From contig NZ_JBCEXH010000004.1 of the NCBI RefSeq assembly GCF_038751955.1, positions 62,001 through 126,000 on the forward strand: a stretch of DNA of 64,000 bases, given 5' to 3'. This DNA comes from Methanocalculus natronophilus. GTDB lineage: Archaea > Halobacteriota > Methanomicrobia > Methanomicrobiales > Methanocorpusculaceae. Positions 53,929 to 62,831 of the stretch are shown here, piece after piece. Position numbers and translations under genes: made by a program. Every line of letters starts with the position of its first letter. Position 1 is the first letter of the stretch. The notes under the pieces are model-generated. The model did no database searches and was not told where the DNA came from. It was given only the letters and a program-made list of their open reading frames with translations.

Positions 53929-53969
53929 AATGCAACAGGAAGGTAATAGAAATGCAACAGGAATGCAAC
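53929..53969. repeat. AATGCAAC short tandem repeats
   Basis: AATGCAACAGGAA occurs at 53929-53941 and 53951-53963, and a third AATGCAAC at 53962-53969. Starts are 22 and 11 bp apart. They lie in the 276-bp gap between the DRG GTPase gene and tRNA-Glu; nothing else is seen there except a TATA-like ATTAAATATT (54051-54060) suited to the tRNA. Confidence 0.4.
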
Positions 53970-54093
53970 GGAAAAATAAGCGGGACGGTTCGCGGGAAAT
54001 GTGTGCATATGGAGGGTAGAGAAGAGGCTGATGCGGCAAATATCATAAGGATTAAATATTCTTGTGACGCAGTTATTAAAGCACAAATTGCCT

Positions 54094-54167
54094 GCTGATA
54101 TAGTGTAGTCGGCCAATCATGTAGGACTCTCACTCCTACGACTGGGGTTCAAATCCCCATATCAGCA
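54094..54167 (+). tRNA. tRNA-Glu (CTC)
   Basis: Acceptor GCTGATA (54094-54100) pairs with TATCAGC (54160-54166), discriminator A. Anticodon stem GTAGGA/TCCTAC closes loop CTCTCAC with anticodon CTC at 54129-54131. T arm TTCAAAT. No intron or CCA. The TATA box at about 54051-54060 fits its promoter. Confidence 0.94.
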
Positions 54168-54205
54168 TACCAGGCTTCTTTTCCCAAACGAATTAAATAA
54201 ATCGT

Positions 54206-55497
54206 CTATGCATCTCCAGATAGCCTTTTTTTGAAATTCAGATACTTCAGCAAAACGCTAAATCTCCGCCTCTCAATCTCTGGATAGCCAGCGTATTCTC
54301 TCTCTGCAACATCCTTCCATTCACTGGCGATATCTTTCACTTTCAAGGCATACTCTTCTGCGCTTTCCGGACATTCTCTATGTGTGGATTTGGCACCAGT
54401 TTCCCGGACTATCTCTACAAATGTATCGGGTGTATCCATCATGGGGCAGGAACGGAGTGGATTATTGGTAAAAGGCTGGGCTTTTCTGAAAGCCCTGAAA
54501 AAGGGAGAACGCATAGCTTCCTTGAGCGAAACCTCGTTGATATTGCTATCTGAGTAATGACAGAAAGCACAGGGCTCAACGTCTCCGCGGGCATTAATAT
54601 GGAGATAGCCATTCCCGGCAGCCACGCACCCATACACTTTGTGCCCGTCGTTGAACATGTCTACAATGGTAAAATCATGTTTGTTCCTGAAATCATCCAA
54701 TCTCTTCCGTACATAGGCTCGCTTATTGGCATCTAAACAGAGGGAAAGATCAGCATCTCTGCCCACAGGGCGATAGCCAAAAGCCCAGCCATACCATGCC
54801 CCCTGCTCCTTTAAAAAGGTTAAAAATTCTTCGCTCGTAATGCTCTTGTAATTCTGGCTATGGTAACAGAGAGAGAAGCCGAAACTGATATCATGGGTTT
54901 TAAGAGGTTCATGGACCGGATGGCCCGTGAAAATGAACCTTCTCCACGTCTGAAATCGTTCTCCTCTTCGAATCCTTCGATGCTTATGAAAACGGATAAA
55001 TTCCTGAGCTTCGCCATCTGCTGAACAAGCGCTTCATCGATCAGTGTTCCATTTGTGAAAGCAGCAAAAAATAAATCTCTGTGTGTGGATGCGAGCTTTA
55101 GAATGTCTTTCTTCCGAAGGAGCGGTTCTCCACCTGTCATCAAAATATCCATTGCACCCAGTTCTTTTGCTTCACGAATCACTTCATCCAGCTTCTCATA
55201 TGAAAGATGATCGCTCTTGGTGTACTCTCCTGCCCAGCAGCCCCTGCATTTCAGGTTGCATGCATTTGTCGGGTCGATCAGAACTTCCCGGGGAACTGCA
55301 CACGTGTATTTAAAACAGTTGTAGCACTCTTTGAATGCCCGACCCCCTGACAGGGTCAAAAAAGACAAAAGTGTGCTTGCATTTAACAATTCCCGTTTGC
55401 GATAGGCATAGTCCCTATGGTGAGGGTAGCTGGGAATGGCCTTCTTTTCGCCCATTATGGTCATGTATCGCATATCCAACCACATCCTGAAGCGCAT
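54206..55497 (-). pseudogene. Radical SAM/SPASM protein, split by a single-base frameshift
   Basis: The first part (54820-55497) has the radical SAM motif 'DPTNACNLKCRGCWAGEY' and 'MDILMTGGEPLLRKKDIL'. The second (54206-54766 in another frame) has a SPASM-like cysteine region ('VYGCVAAGNGYLHINARGDV', 'EPCAFCHYS', 'SCPMMD'). The frames join if one A is added to the AAAA run at 54898-54901: 'MNLLKTHDISFGFSLCYHSQ' then runs on to 'GWAFGYRPVGRDADLSLCLD'. So this is one gene of about 430 codons with a 1-nt deletion, real or technical. AT-rich and isolated; likely acquired. The role of the enzyme is unknown. Confidence 0.85.
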
Positions 55498-55639
55498 TCT
55501 CTAAAAAAGCTTTCATTCAAAAAACCATTCGCAAGCCTCATGTCAGTGGGTACGTTCTTGATCCCCTGTCAAAAAAGTTTTGCCTGCCATCCCGGATCAG
55601 ACAGTATACGTTTTACGTCAGCCAGGAACCGCTCTTCTT

Positions 55640-56569
55640 CTATGGGCGGATAGCTGACGTTGTCCGGGATAGTGTTTTCTTCTTGTTTTTCCGCTTTTTC
55701 TGAAAGATCAACCCTCCAAACAGCATCATGAAGATGATCCCGAATATGGCGATCACAAGGACCATGAACATGATCTGGGGGTCCCTGAAATTGGCGGTGA
55801 CGACGACGAGGGCCGCAGAGATGTTCCTGAATCCCGTTCCAAACGAAAGGACCTCCCGGCTTCCGCTCTCTCTCCCTGCCATCAGGTGGCCGATCCCAAA
55901 GGATCCAAGGATAAAGAGAATCGCAACCAGCACTCCCTGGAGCCCAAGAACTGCACCGGCTTTCACGGTGAAATCGCTTGTGAAGAGGATGAAGGTATAG
56001 ATGAGGAGCACAAGGATGATCGAGAGATCTGAGGTCCTGCTGATGAGTGGATGAATCCGTTTTGCCATCTCAGGCAGCCGTGCCCGCAGTGCCATCGTGA
56101 TGATGAGCGGGATGAGCATGAAGACGATGAGATAGAGTATTGTGTTGGTCTTATCGATTGCGACACTACCGATCATGAAGGGGAGGACTGCTGGCATGTA
56201 CATGATGGTTGCCAGAATCAAAATCATCGTCAGCCCGACGGCATAGGCAACATCACCCTTCATAATCGAGATTGCTTTTGGGAGCGACGGTGCACCCGCA
56301 GCGGCGGCAACGATCAGAAGGCCGGTTGCAAGGCCTGTATCAAGGGGAAAAATCCTGAGAATCAGAAGGGCAAAGAGCGGGACGGCAACAAAATTTGCAA
56401 TAAGCGAGATGGAGAGGAGCCCTTTCTTCTTCCATGGGGCAATGATCTCCTTTACCGTCAGGTTGAGTCCCATGGCGGCAATGCTGGTAACAACAAAAAA
56501 CCAGATCGCATAATTGCCGATATCTGATACCAGCGGATTTACAACCACCTTTTCCCCTCCCGGGTTCAT
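55640..56569 (-). CDS. BASS-family (bile acid:Na+ symporter-like) transporter
   Basis: 309 residues, nine or ten membrane helices. 'FVVTSIAAMGLNLTVKEII' at the N terminus, 'AAAAGAPSLPKAISIMKGDV' in the crossing region and 'LSFGTGFRNISAALVVVTAN' near the end (compare G-x-R-N-x-x-A of the family) mark BASS proteins. Family members move organic anions with sodium. The C terminus is highly basic ('KKRKNKKK'). The substrate is unknown. Confidence 0.82.
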   Translation of the reverse strand: MNPGGEKVVVNPLVSDIGNYAIWFFVVTSIAAMGLNLTVKEIIAPWKKKGLLSISLIANFVAVPLFALLILRIFPLDTGLATGLLIVAAAAGAPSLPKAISIMKGDVAYAVGLTMILILATIMYMPAVLPFMIGSVAIDKTNTILYLIVFMLIPLIITMALRARLPEMAKRIHPLISRTSDLSIILVLLIYTFILFTSDFTVKAGAVLGLQGVLVAILFILGSFGIGHLMAGRESGSREVLSFGTGFRNISAALVVVTANFRDPQIMFMVLVIAIFGIIFMMLFGGLIFQKKRKNKKKTLSRTTSAIRP

Positions 56570-57070
56570 AGGTTTGTGCCGGAAGTTAAAAAACGGTTGT
56601 AATTGTCCGTCTCATTACTGAGAGCCCGTCATAACAACACCCCTCCTGATTTGATGGGCTCCTTTCAAACAGAGAACTGATAAAACATTTCATCTTCTTT
56701 ACGATTACTTAAAAAAGGAAAAACAATCCGGATGCTGGGTTTGTATTAAATACAGAGTCGTGGATTAGCAACATTCCTGTTATAGGCAAATTCCTTGCCA
56801 GATGATAAGGTATGAAAAAACTTCCAACCGGTCAGTAATACCTATGAGCTACGGTGGCCATAACGGTTTCTCTCCTGAATGCTCTTTTGATAGCACCTGG
56901 AATTGACACAGAAACACCATCCGGAAATGATGTGTCGTGGATCTGCCCACTGACAGGCACACGTTCAATACATAACATAGGGTTATGCTTTGGGTTACAA
57001 ATATATGTTCCAAAGTTCATTTTGTAAACAAAGTCTTCAGGGTGAATCAGGAGAGGGGGTGTAATTGTTC
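56570..57070. other. Gene-poor AT-rich gap upstream of the Xre/ImmA gene
   Basis: About 500 bp without a convincing gene. A 62-codon minus-strand frame (56832-57020) has no recognisable product and no clear start signal. Near its right end lies the inverted repeat described at 56988-57015. The left 400 bp show only AT-rich runs, possibly promoter DNA for the divergent BASS transporter. Confidence 0.5.
56988..57015. promoter_or_regulatory. Inverted repeat CTTTGG-N16-CCAAAG around a TATA-like box
   Basis: CTTTGG (56988-56993) and CCAAAG (57010-57015) are exact inverted repeats flanking AAATATATG, about 55-80 bp before the Xre/ImmA start. A dimeric Xre repressor could use it as operator. Confidence 0.4.
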
Positions 57071-58138
57071 ATGACCATTGGAGAGCGTATCAGAGTACGG
57101 AGGAAGTGTCTTGGGCTGTCTCTGCGCGATATGGCACAGAAGATCGAGAGATCGCATACAACAGTGGATAAATTTGAAAAGGGTCTTCTCGTGCCTGATT
57201 CGGGGGTGTTGATCCGTCTGAGCGAAGTCCTTGAGATACCGCTTGCTGCACTTCTCAGGCCGTCCCGCCATACCCATGAGATACCAGATGGCCAGATCAG
57301 TTTCCGGACAAAAAAGATCAGCGGAAAGGAGAGAATGCGTATTGAAGCAGAGACGAAAGACTGGCTGGAGCGGTACCTCTCCATTGAAGAGCTGAGCGGA
57401 ATCCGCAGAATATTTGAGATGCCTGCAGGATTCCCAAGAGAAGTCTCATGCTATGATGAGGTTGAGCAGGCAGCAGATGTTCTTCGGAAAGCCTGGGTTC
57501 TTGGGGATCATCCCGTTGATAACCTCACCTCATTGCTTGAAGATAAGGGCATGAAGATTGGGATCATCAGGGGGATTACGAAGTTCGATGCCCTCTGCAC
57601 CCGTTTTGGGGATGATCTTGTCATCCTGATGCGAGATGGGCTCTCGTATGCACGGCAGAGGTTTACCCTTGCCCATGAGCTTGGTCACTGCCTCCTGATA
57701 CCGGGGGACGGTATGGATCATGAAAAAGTAATGCACCGGTTTGCTGGTGCATTCCTGGTTCCATCCACACGAGCCTTCTTTGAACTTGGAAGCAGCCGCA
57801 GGCAGATATCTGTTCACGAACTTGCGCTCTTGAAAGAGAAGTACGGACTCTCAATGAGTGCATGGATATACAGGGCATCTGATCTTGGTATTATTTCAGC
57901 AGATACCCATACCAGGATGAGGAAAGAGTTCTCAGTGCTTGGATGGAATCGAAAGGAACCCGGTGATGAAAAGGCAGGCGATGATCCAGTCTCCCTCGAA
58001 TCACTTGTCTATCGATCCCTTGCAGAAGGTATCATCTCTGTCTCAAAGGCAGCAGAACTCTTAAACCAGAATATCGCTGAATTTTACGTTCTGAATGGAG
58101 ACGCTTCGCGTGACAGCACGGCAACTGTATGTCATTGA
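57071..58138 (+). CDS. Xre-family regulator with ImmA/IrrE metallopeptidase domain
   Basis: 355 residues. Residues 1-65 form a Cro/Xre helix-turn-helix ('IGERIRVRRKCLGLSLRDMA', 'KFEKGLLVPDSGVLIRLSEV'). Residues about 110-290 form a COG2856/ImmA domain with the zinc motif H-E-x-x-H in 'TLAHELGHCLLIPGD'. Such proteins repress mobile or TA loci and can be relieved by proteolysis. It overlaps the PIN gene by 44 nt, a layout predicted to be a toxin-antitoxin pair. Start ATG 57071 follows GGGGGTG; a TTG at 57065 is possible. Confidence 0.9.
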   Translation: MTIGERIRVRRKCLGLSLRDMAQKIERSHTTVDKFEKGLLVPDSGVLIRLSEVLEIPLAALLRPSRHTHEIPDGQISFRTKKISGKERMRIEAETKDWLERYLSIEELSGIRRIFEMPAGFPREVSCYDEVEQAADVLRKAWVLGDHPVDNLTSLLEDKGMKIGIIRGITKFDALCTRFGDDLVILMRDGLSYARQRFTLAHELGHCLLIPGDGMDHEKVMHRFAGAFLVPSTRAFFELGSSRRQISVHELALLKEKYGLSMSAWIYRASDLGIISADTHTRMRKEFSVLGWNRKEPGDEKAGDDPVSLESLVYRSLAEGIISVSKAAELLNQNIAEFYVLNGDASRDSTATVCH

Positions 58139-58619
58139 TACGAACGCGATCATCGATCTGAATGAAGCGGATCTGATTTCGGATCTCTTTCAACTGCCCT
58201 GCAGTTTTGTCGTCTCAGATTTCGTCCAGAAAGAGCTGTTGCATCCTCCGTTTACTGCGCTTCTCGATCTGGGGCTCTCTGTCCTGTCTCTGAGTCCGGA
58301 TTCAGTTCGGGAATTGATGGGTCTGATTGACAGGTATCCGCAACCTTCCTATGCCGATCTCTCTGTTATGGTTCTTGCAAAACAGGTGAAGAGACCTCTC
58401 CTTACCGGAGATCGGGCGCTCATCCATGTTGCGGTTGCCCAGGGGGTTGAATGGTGTGGCACCTGCTGGCTACTGGATTACATGGTGAATTCAGGAGTGA
58501 TAACCCCTGAGAGGGCTATCACTGCTTTGCAGAGGATGCGTTTACGTAAGCGCAATCCGCCGCAGGATGAATGCCGACAGCTTGTCATGCAATGGAAGAA
58601 ATATCGGGGTATATTCTGA
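58095..58619 (+). CDS. PIN-domain nuclease, probable toxin
   Basis: 174 residues. PIN acidic residues are in 'LYVIDTNAIIDLNEADLISD' (Asp-x-Asn), a Glu in 'FVQKELLHPP', 'SYADLSVMVLAKQ' and 'PLLTGDRALIHVAVAQGVEW', four metal ligands as in active PIN RNases. The C-terminal helices ('ERAITALQRMRLRKRNPPQD') are extra. It begins inside the 3' end of the Xre/ImmA gene. The two likely form a TA-like pair with the regulator as antitoxin. Confidence 0.87.
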   Translation: METLRVTARQLYVIDTNAIIDLNEADLISDLFQLPCSFVVSDFVQKELLHPPFTALLDLGLSVLSLSPDSVRELMGLIDRYPQPSYADLSVMVLAKQVKRPLLTGDRALIHVAVAQGVEWCGTCWLLDYMVNSGVITPERAITALQRMRLRKRNPPQDECRQLVMQWKKYRGIF

Positions 58620-58681
58620 TCATCTGAAGCCAGCCAATCAGATTGGGTTTATAAATCCCTCATTTTCTTCCCTAATCCCAA

Positions 58682-59434
58682 CTACACAGACGCCTTCCTG
58701 AAAAGAAATGCCCCTATAACAATCATCACCACCGTGCTGGCACTGAGCACCGCAAGGCTTACAAGCGGGTGGATTGCCGAGGTGCCGAGGAGTCCATACC
58801 TGATTCCTTCGACACCATGGGTGAGCGGGTTTGCAAGTGTCAGGGGAATTACCCACCCAGGGAGGCTTTCAATCGGGAAGAGTGCGCCTGAGAGGCCGAA
58901 GATCGGGAAGACAACAAAGTTCATGATCAGCTGGAACCCGTGCATATCCTCCATCCTTGATGCAATTGCGATCCCAAGTGCTGCAAAACAGATGCCAATC
59001 AGTGTCATGAAGAGGAAGGCGATTGCAAAACCCGGAACGGAAGGCAGGCTGATCCCGATGAAGAGCGATAAAACAAGGATGCATGCTCCCTGTATGACGG
59101 CTGTTGTCGCCCCGCCAACGGTCTGCCCGAGCATGATCTCAAGCCGCGAGACCGGTGCGACCAGCGTCTCTTTCAGGAACCCAAACTGCTTGTCCCAGAT
59201 GATCATGATCCCTGAAAAGACCGAGGTGAAGAGCACTGCCATTGCGATGATCCCCGGCACCAGGAACTGGATGTAGTTCACCCCGGAATCCCCCGGCAGA
59301 TCCACAACAGCATTCAATCCGAATCCGAGTGCGAGAAGGAAGAAGATCGGCATGCCAAGACTGCCGACGACCCTGCTCTTTGAGCGGACATAGCGCTTGA
59401 CACTCCTGAGCCAGAGGGTATAGATAATATCCAT
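58682..59434 (-). CDS. ABC-2 type transporter permease
   Basis: 250 residues, six membrane helices with the ABC-2 pattern: 'FLVPGIIAMAVLFTSVFSGI' and 'GFLKETLVAPVSRLEIMLGQ', then 'IFGLSGALFPIESLPGWVIP'. It pairs with the ATPase encoded 4 nt upstream as an exporter of the DrrAB/NodJ type. The cargo is unknown; a drug or lipid-linked compound is typical. Confidence 0.92.
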   Translation of the reverse strand: MDIIYTLWLRSVKRYVRSKSRVVGSLGMPIFFLLALGFGLNAVVDLPGDSGVNYIQFLVPGIIAMAVLFTSVFSGIMIIWDKQFGFLKETLVAPVSRLEIMLGQTVGGATTAVIQGACILVLSLFIGISLPSVPGFAIAFLFMTLIGICFAALGIAIASRMEDMHGFQLIMNFVVFPIFGLSGALFPIESLPGWVIPLTLANPLTHGVEGIRYGLLGTSAIHPLVSLAVLSASTVVMIVIGAFLFRKASV

Positions 59435-59438
59435 CGGT

Positions 59439-60419
59439 TTAGTTCCTCCGTGGCATCATCATCCGCATGCGATCAAGGGATCCGGCTTCTTCTTCCCGCA
59501 TGCTCCGTCCTGTATAGTGAAGGAAGACATCCTCTAACGTGGGTTTCTTGATCGAGAGTGAGCTGATCAGATTGCCGTTGCTGCCAACCATCCGGATGAG
59601 GTCAGGTATATGCTCTTCTGCTGACCGAAGCCTGATGAAGACCTCACCGTCATGGTGTGTAGCGCCGATAATCCATGATGCGGCGAGCCCCGCAGCAATT
59701 TCTGCAGCATCCGGTGAGGTGAGCGTCACCAGATCCCCGCCCACCATCTTCTTCAGGTTCTGCGGTGTATCCATCGCGACTATTGTTCCACGATCGATGA
59801 TGGCGACACGATCACAGAGGCGGTCTGCTTCATCCATGTAGTGCGTGGTGAGGATGATGGTGATGCCTTTTGTTCTGTTCAGGTTCTGGATATAGTCCCA
59901 GAGGTGGTTTCGTGTCTGGGGATCAAGGCCGAGTGTCGGCTCGTCAAGAAAGAGGACTGATGGTTCATGCAGAAGCCCGCGGGCAATCTCAAGCCGCCTG
60001 CGCATTCCGCCCGAATAGGTCTTCACCAGGCTCTGCTGTCGATCTGTTAGCTCAACAAGCCGAAGCAGCTCATCAATTCGCTCCTCCCTGACTTTTTTGG
60101 GGATGCGGTAGAGCCTGCCATGAAAGTCCATGTTCTCCCATGCAGTCAGCTCTTCGTCAAGGCTCTGGTCCTGAAAGACAATACCTATTGATTTCCGTAC
60201 TCCATCTGCATCCTTCTGGATATCAATGCCATTGAGAAGAGCAATACCGCCTGTTGGTTCAAGGAGGGTGGCGAGCATGGAGATGATGGTCGTCTTGCCA
60301 GCCCCGTTTGGACCGAGGAGTCCAAACACCTCTCCTTCACGGATCTCAAAGGAGACGCTATCTACAGCGGTCAGGTCGTGAAATCGCTTGGTGAGGTTTT
60401 CGACGATAATAGCACTCAT
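59439..60419 (-). CDS. ABC transporter ATP-binding protein, DrrA type
   Basis: 326 residues. Walker A 'LLGPNGAGKTTIISMLA', signature 'YSGGMRRRLEIARGLL', Walker B 'SVLFLDEPTLGLD' and H-loop 'ILTTHYMDEADRLCD' are complete. The C-terminal 90 residues ('VTLTSPDAAEIAAGLAASWI', 'LSIKKPTLEDVFLHYTGRSM') are the DrrA-type extension. The ATG at 60419 is the family start; an upstream open stretch to 60590 is not. It lies 4 nt before the permease gene. Confidence 0.93.
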   Translation of the reverse strand: MSAIIVENLTKRFHDLTAVDSVSFEIREGEVFGLLGPNGAGKTTIISMLATLLEPTGGIALLNGIDIQKDADGVRKSIGIVFQDQSLDEELTAWENMDFHGRLYRIPKKVREERIDELLRLVELTDRQQSLVKTYSGGMRRRLEIARGLLHEPSVLFLDEPTLGLDPQTRNHLWDYIQNLNRTKGITIILTTHYMDEADRLCDRVAIIDRGTIVAMDTPQNLKKMVGGDLVTLTSPDAAEIAAGLAASWIIGATHHDGEVFIRLRSAEEHIPDLIRMVGSNGNLISSLSIKKPTLEDVFLHYTGRSMREEEAGSLDRMRMMMPRRN

Positions 60420-60650
60420 TGCTTCTCCATCTGCCGTGATTATGCAGGCTGCCTGTATGCGGGTATTGTCTGCTTCTCCCTGGTGTTGTTCTATGCAGTA
60501 ATTGTATAGAAGAACCTGTTTAATTCTATTCTTCATGACAAAGTTCCTTCTCCTGCAACCCAGCCGGAACAATCCGGGCTGCTGCTTCACAATTCCACCA
60601 GAGCTTATTTACCATCACCTGCCAATCTCTCATATATCGAGGATTCTGGT

Positions 60651-60854
60651 ATGCCGGATGAGTGGAAGGTGACAGTCACCGTCACCCTGAAGGTGGGCGG
60701 TGCAGCAACGAGGAAGGAGGCCGAGAAAGCGGCTCTTGAACGCCTCTTTGCCCTGATGAAGAAAGGCACAGACGCTATCCCCTGGGAGACAACTGTTGTG
60801 CCGCTGAACGAGCCGAAGAGCGATGAGCCGATCTTCGGGGTGAAATGGGAGTAG
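60651..60854 (+). CDS. Small conserved-looking protein, unknown
   Basis: 67 residues starting 'MPDEWKVTVTVTLKVGGAAT' with an amphipathic helix 'KEAEKAALERLFALMKKG' and ending 'EPIFGVKWE'. A strand-helix-strand layout suggests a small alpha/beta fold. No family is recognised. About 230 bp of upstream DNA separate it from the divergent ABC genes. Confidence 0.55.
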   Translation: MPDEWKVTVTVTLKVGGAATRKEAEKAALERLFALMKKGTDAIPWETTVVPLNEPKSDEPIFGVKWE

Positions 60855-60987
60855 GGATGGGTATTTCTCCTGTAAAACGTGTGATTCTCCTGTGTCAATC
60901 CGGCACATCTCTCTTCTGAAACCTCTTCTGAAACCGGGGATGCACCAATGCTCTCTTCTCTTCCACCCCTGCTGGTTTTCCAATCTC

Positions 60988-61025
<38 letters not shown>

Positions 61026-61098
61026 ACCACAGGTGCGCCTCACCTGTGAAAAAAAGCACGTTTTAATCTGCTGGCTCACATACCAATCAAGGCGCAGC

Positions 61099-62244
61099 AT
61101 GTATGATATCGTCGTCGTCGGGGCCGGGCCGGTTGGTGCAACAGCTGCCCGTCTCTCGGCAGAAGCAGGTCTCTCGACTCTCCTTATCGAAGAACATGCC
61201 ACAATCGGGCATCCCGTTCAGTGTGCCGGACTCCTCAGCTCGTCGGCATTTGCAGAATGTGAAGTCGGGCACAGTTCTGTTTTGAACACCGTTTCTGGGG
61301 CCCGGTTTGTCTCCGGCAGGGGAAGCGAACTCACCTTTGATGCAAAGGAGACGAAAGCCTGCGTGGTTGATCGCACGCTGCTGGATCGTGAGATGGGCAA
61401 AGCTGCCGCAGATGCAGGAGCCGAGGTCAGGCTGAAGACACGTGCGGAATGGCTTGGACCCGGGCTTCTCAAAACTCGAGGCATCAGGGGAGGAGAAGAG
61501 ATCGGCTGCCGGATCTGCATTGCCGCAGATGGCGCACGGAGCGGTATTGCACGATCCGCAGGCCTTGGCCGCCACCGACTGGTACTTGGAGGAATCCAGG
61601 CTGAAATCCCTCATGAATGCGATCCCAGGTTCGTTGAACTGCATCCTGACGCATCACCCGACTTCTTCGGATGGGTAATCCCGGTCTCTTCATCCAGAGT
61701 AAGGGTTGGTCTTGCCGGACGCGCTGATCTTCCTGCCCGGTTTGAGGCATTCATCAGGAACTATGCTGCCAGCTCCATTCACTGTGTCACAGGGGCAATC
61801 CCGCTTGGGCCTTTGGAGCAGACATATGCTGATCGCCTCATGATCTGCGGGGATGCAGCAGGACTTGTGAAGCCCACTTCCGGCGGCGGTATTTATACCG
61901 GCATCCGTTCGGCCCGCCATGCCGTGGCAACAGCGGTGCGGGCGTTTGAAGTGGGGAATACAACAGCTGAGGCACTGTATACCTATGAGCGGCTCTGGAA
62001 GGCTGACATGGGCCGCGACCTCGCACTTGGGATGCAGATCTACCAGATGCGGTGCAGGATGACCGGGGATGATGTTGACCATGCCATCCGGACACTCTCT
62101 GATCCTGAGGTCCTGAAAATTATTGTGGAAGAAGGCGATATGGATCGGCCGGGAAAGCTCATCCGCCGCCTCCTCTTCAGGCCTGATCTTCTCCCGCTCT
62201 TTGGAAGGCTTGGGATTATGCAGCTGCTCCGGAGCCTGCAGTAG
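61099..62244 (+). CDS. Geranylgeranyl reductase-family flavoprotein
   Basis: 381 residues. 'YDIVVVGAGPVGATAARLSA' is the FAD site, 'GHPVQCAGLLSSSAF' the conserved Cys region, 'ICGDAAGLVKPTSGGGIYTG' the FAD pyrophosphate loop. The family saturates geranylgeranyl chains of archaeal ether lipids or of precursors. Upstream in-frame codons include a run of Ser-Leu from the CT repeat and are not protein-like; the ATG at 61099 gives the family start. With the UbiA enzyme, it covers late membrane-lipid steps. Confidence 0.92.
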   Translation: MYDIVVVGAGPVGATAARLSAEAGLSTLLIEEHATIGHPVQCAGLLSSSAFAECEVGHSSVLNTVSGARFVSGRGSELTFDAKETKACVVDRTLLDREMGKAAADAGAEVRLKTRAEWLGPGLLKTRGIRGGEEIGCRICIAADGARSGIARSAGLGRHRLVLGGIQAEIPHECDPRFVELHPDASPDFFGWVIPVSSSRVRVGLAGRADLPARFEAFIRNYAASSIHCVTGAIPLGPLEQTYADRLMICGDAAGLVKPTSGGGIYTGIRSARHAVATAVRAFEVGNTTAEALYTYERLWKADMGRDLALGMQIYQMRCRMTGDDVDHAIRTLSDPEVLKIIVEEGDMDRPGKLIRRLLFRPDLLPLFGRLGIMQLLRSLQ

Positions 62245-62349
62245 CATCACACCCTCCCTGCCTCCGGATGGCATCGTCTATTTTTGCATCCCACAGAAAA
62301 ACATGCCTGATCGCAGAATTCATGAGATCCCAGAACAAGATTGTTATCT

Positions 62350-62658
62350 ATGGAAAGCAGATTTGGCAGAGGATTTGTTGTGAACCTGGTCCTCCTCAGC
62401 AAACATTTTACCCTCCCGCCTGAGCAGGCGTTCTATGGTGCATCAGATCATCTCACGGAGATGCAGGTGCCGCCGCGACTGAAGGGAACCGAAGTCCAGG
62501 AACTGACTGAAAGGCTGAAAAAACTCATCATCTGGCACAAGATTGGTATCAATGATTCCCAGGATGCTGCAACGGCAAAAAAGATCATCAATAAGCTCAT
62601 TCTGGCCGCCGATCGGGAACTTGGTATAGAAGATCCTGATATGGGGTCATTTGACTGA
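62350..62658 (+). CDS. Small conserved-looking protein, unknown
   Basis: 102 residues, starting 'MESRFGRGFVVNLVLLSKHF' with a helical middle ('GTEVQELTERLKKLIIWHKI') and an acidic C terminus ('ELGIEDPDMGSFD'). No membrane segment and no known motif. An in-frame ATG at 62341 is possible. It precedes gyrB by about 170 bp; a link to DNA topology is only positional. Confidence 0.6.
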   Translation: MESRFGRGFVVNLVLLSKHFTLPPEQAFYGASDHLTEMQVPPRLKGTEVQELTERLKKLIIWHKIGINDSQDAATAKKIINKLILAADRELGIEDPDMGSFD

Positions 62659-62719
62659 TCTAATGGTTTATTTCAGTATTTTCTGTATCAGAGGCGAAGT
62701 ATATCATCTCCAAATACCA

Positions 62720-62756
62720 ATATATAATGGTAAAGCAGGCAAAAAACCCTGCCTGC
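62720..62756 (+). promoter_or_regulatory. gyrB: gyrB promoter TATA box and GCAGGC hairpin
   Basis: TATATAAT (62720-62728) is a strong archaeal TATA box about 110 bp before the gyrB start. GCAGGC (62735-62740) and GCCTGC (62751-62756) are exact inverted repeats with a 10-nt A-rich loop, near the predicted transcription start. This could be an operator dyad or a 5' UTR hairpin. Confidence 0.5.
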
Positions 62757-62831
62757 AGGAGTTAGTGAAGTGGCTGGCACCGATTGCAGGGCATCAGTCC
62801 TCTATACAGTCCGCCATATTCGGAGTCACAC

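Noticed and set aside
53844-54098. 84-codon plus-strand frame with repeated Gln-Glu-Cys units
   Set aside because: It is explained by the AATGCAAC DNA repeats; no ribosome site or family likeness.
56832-57020. 62-codon minus-strand frame
   Set aside because: No recognisable product or start signal, and it covers the putative operator of the Xre gene.
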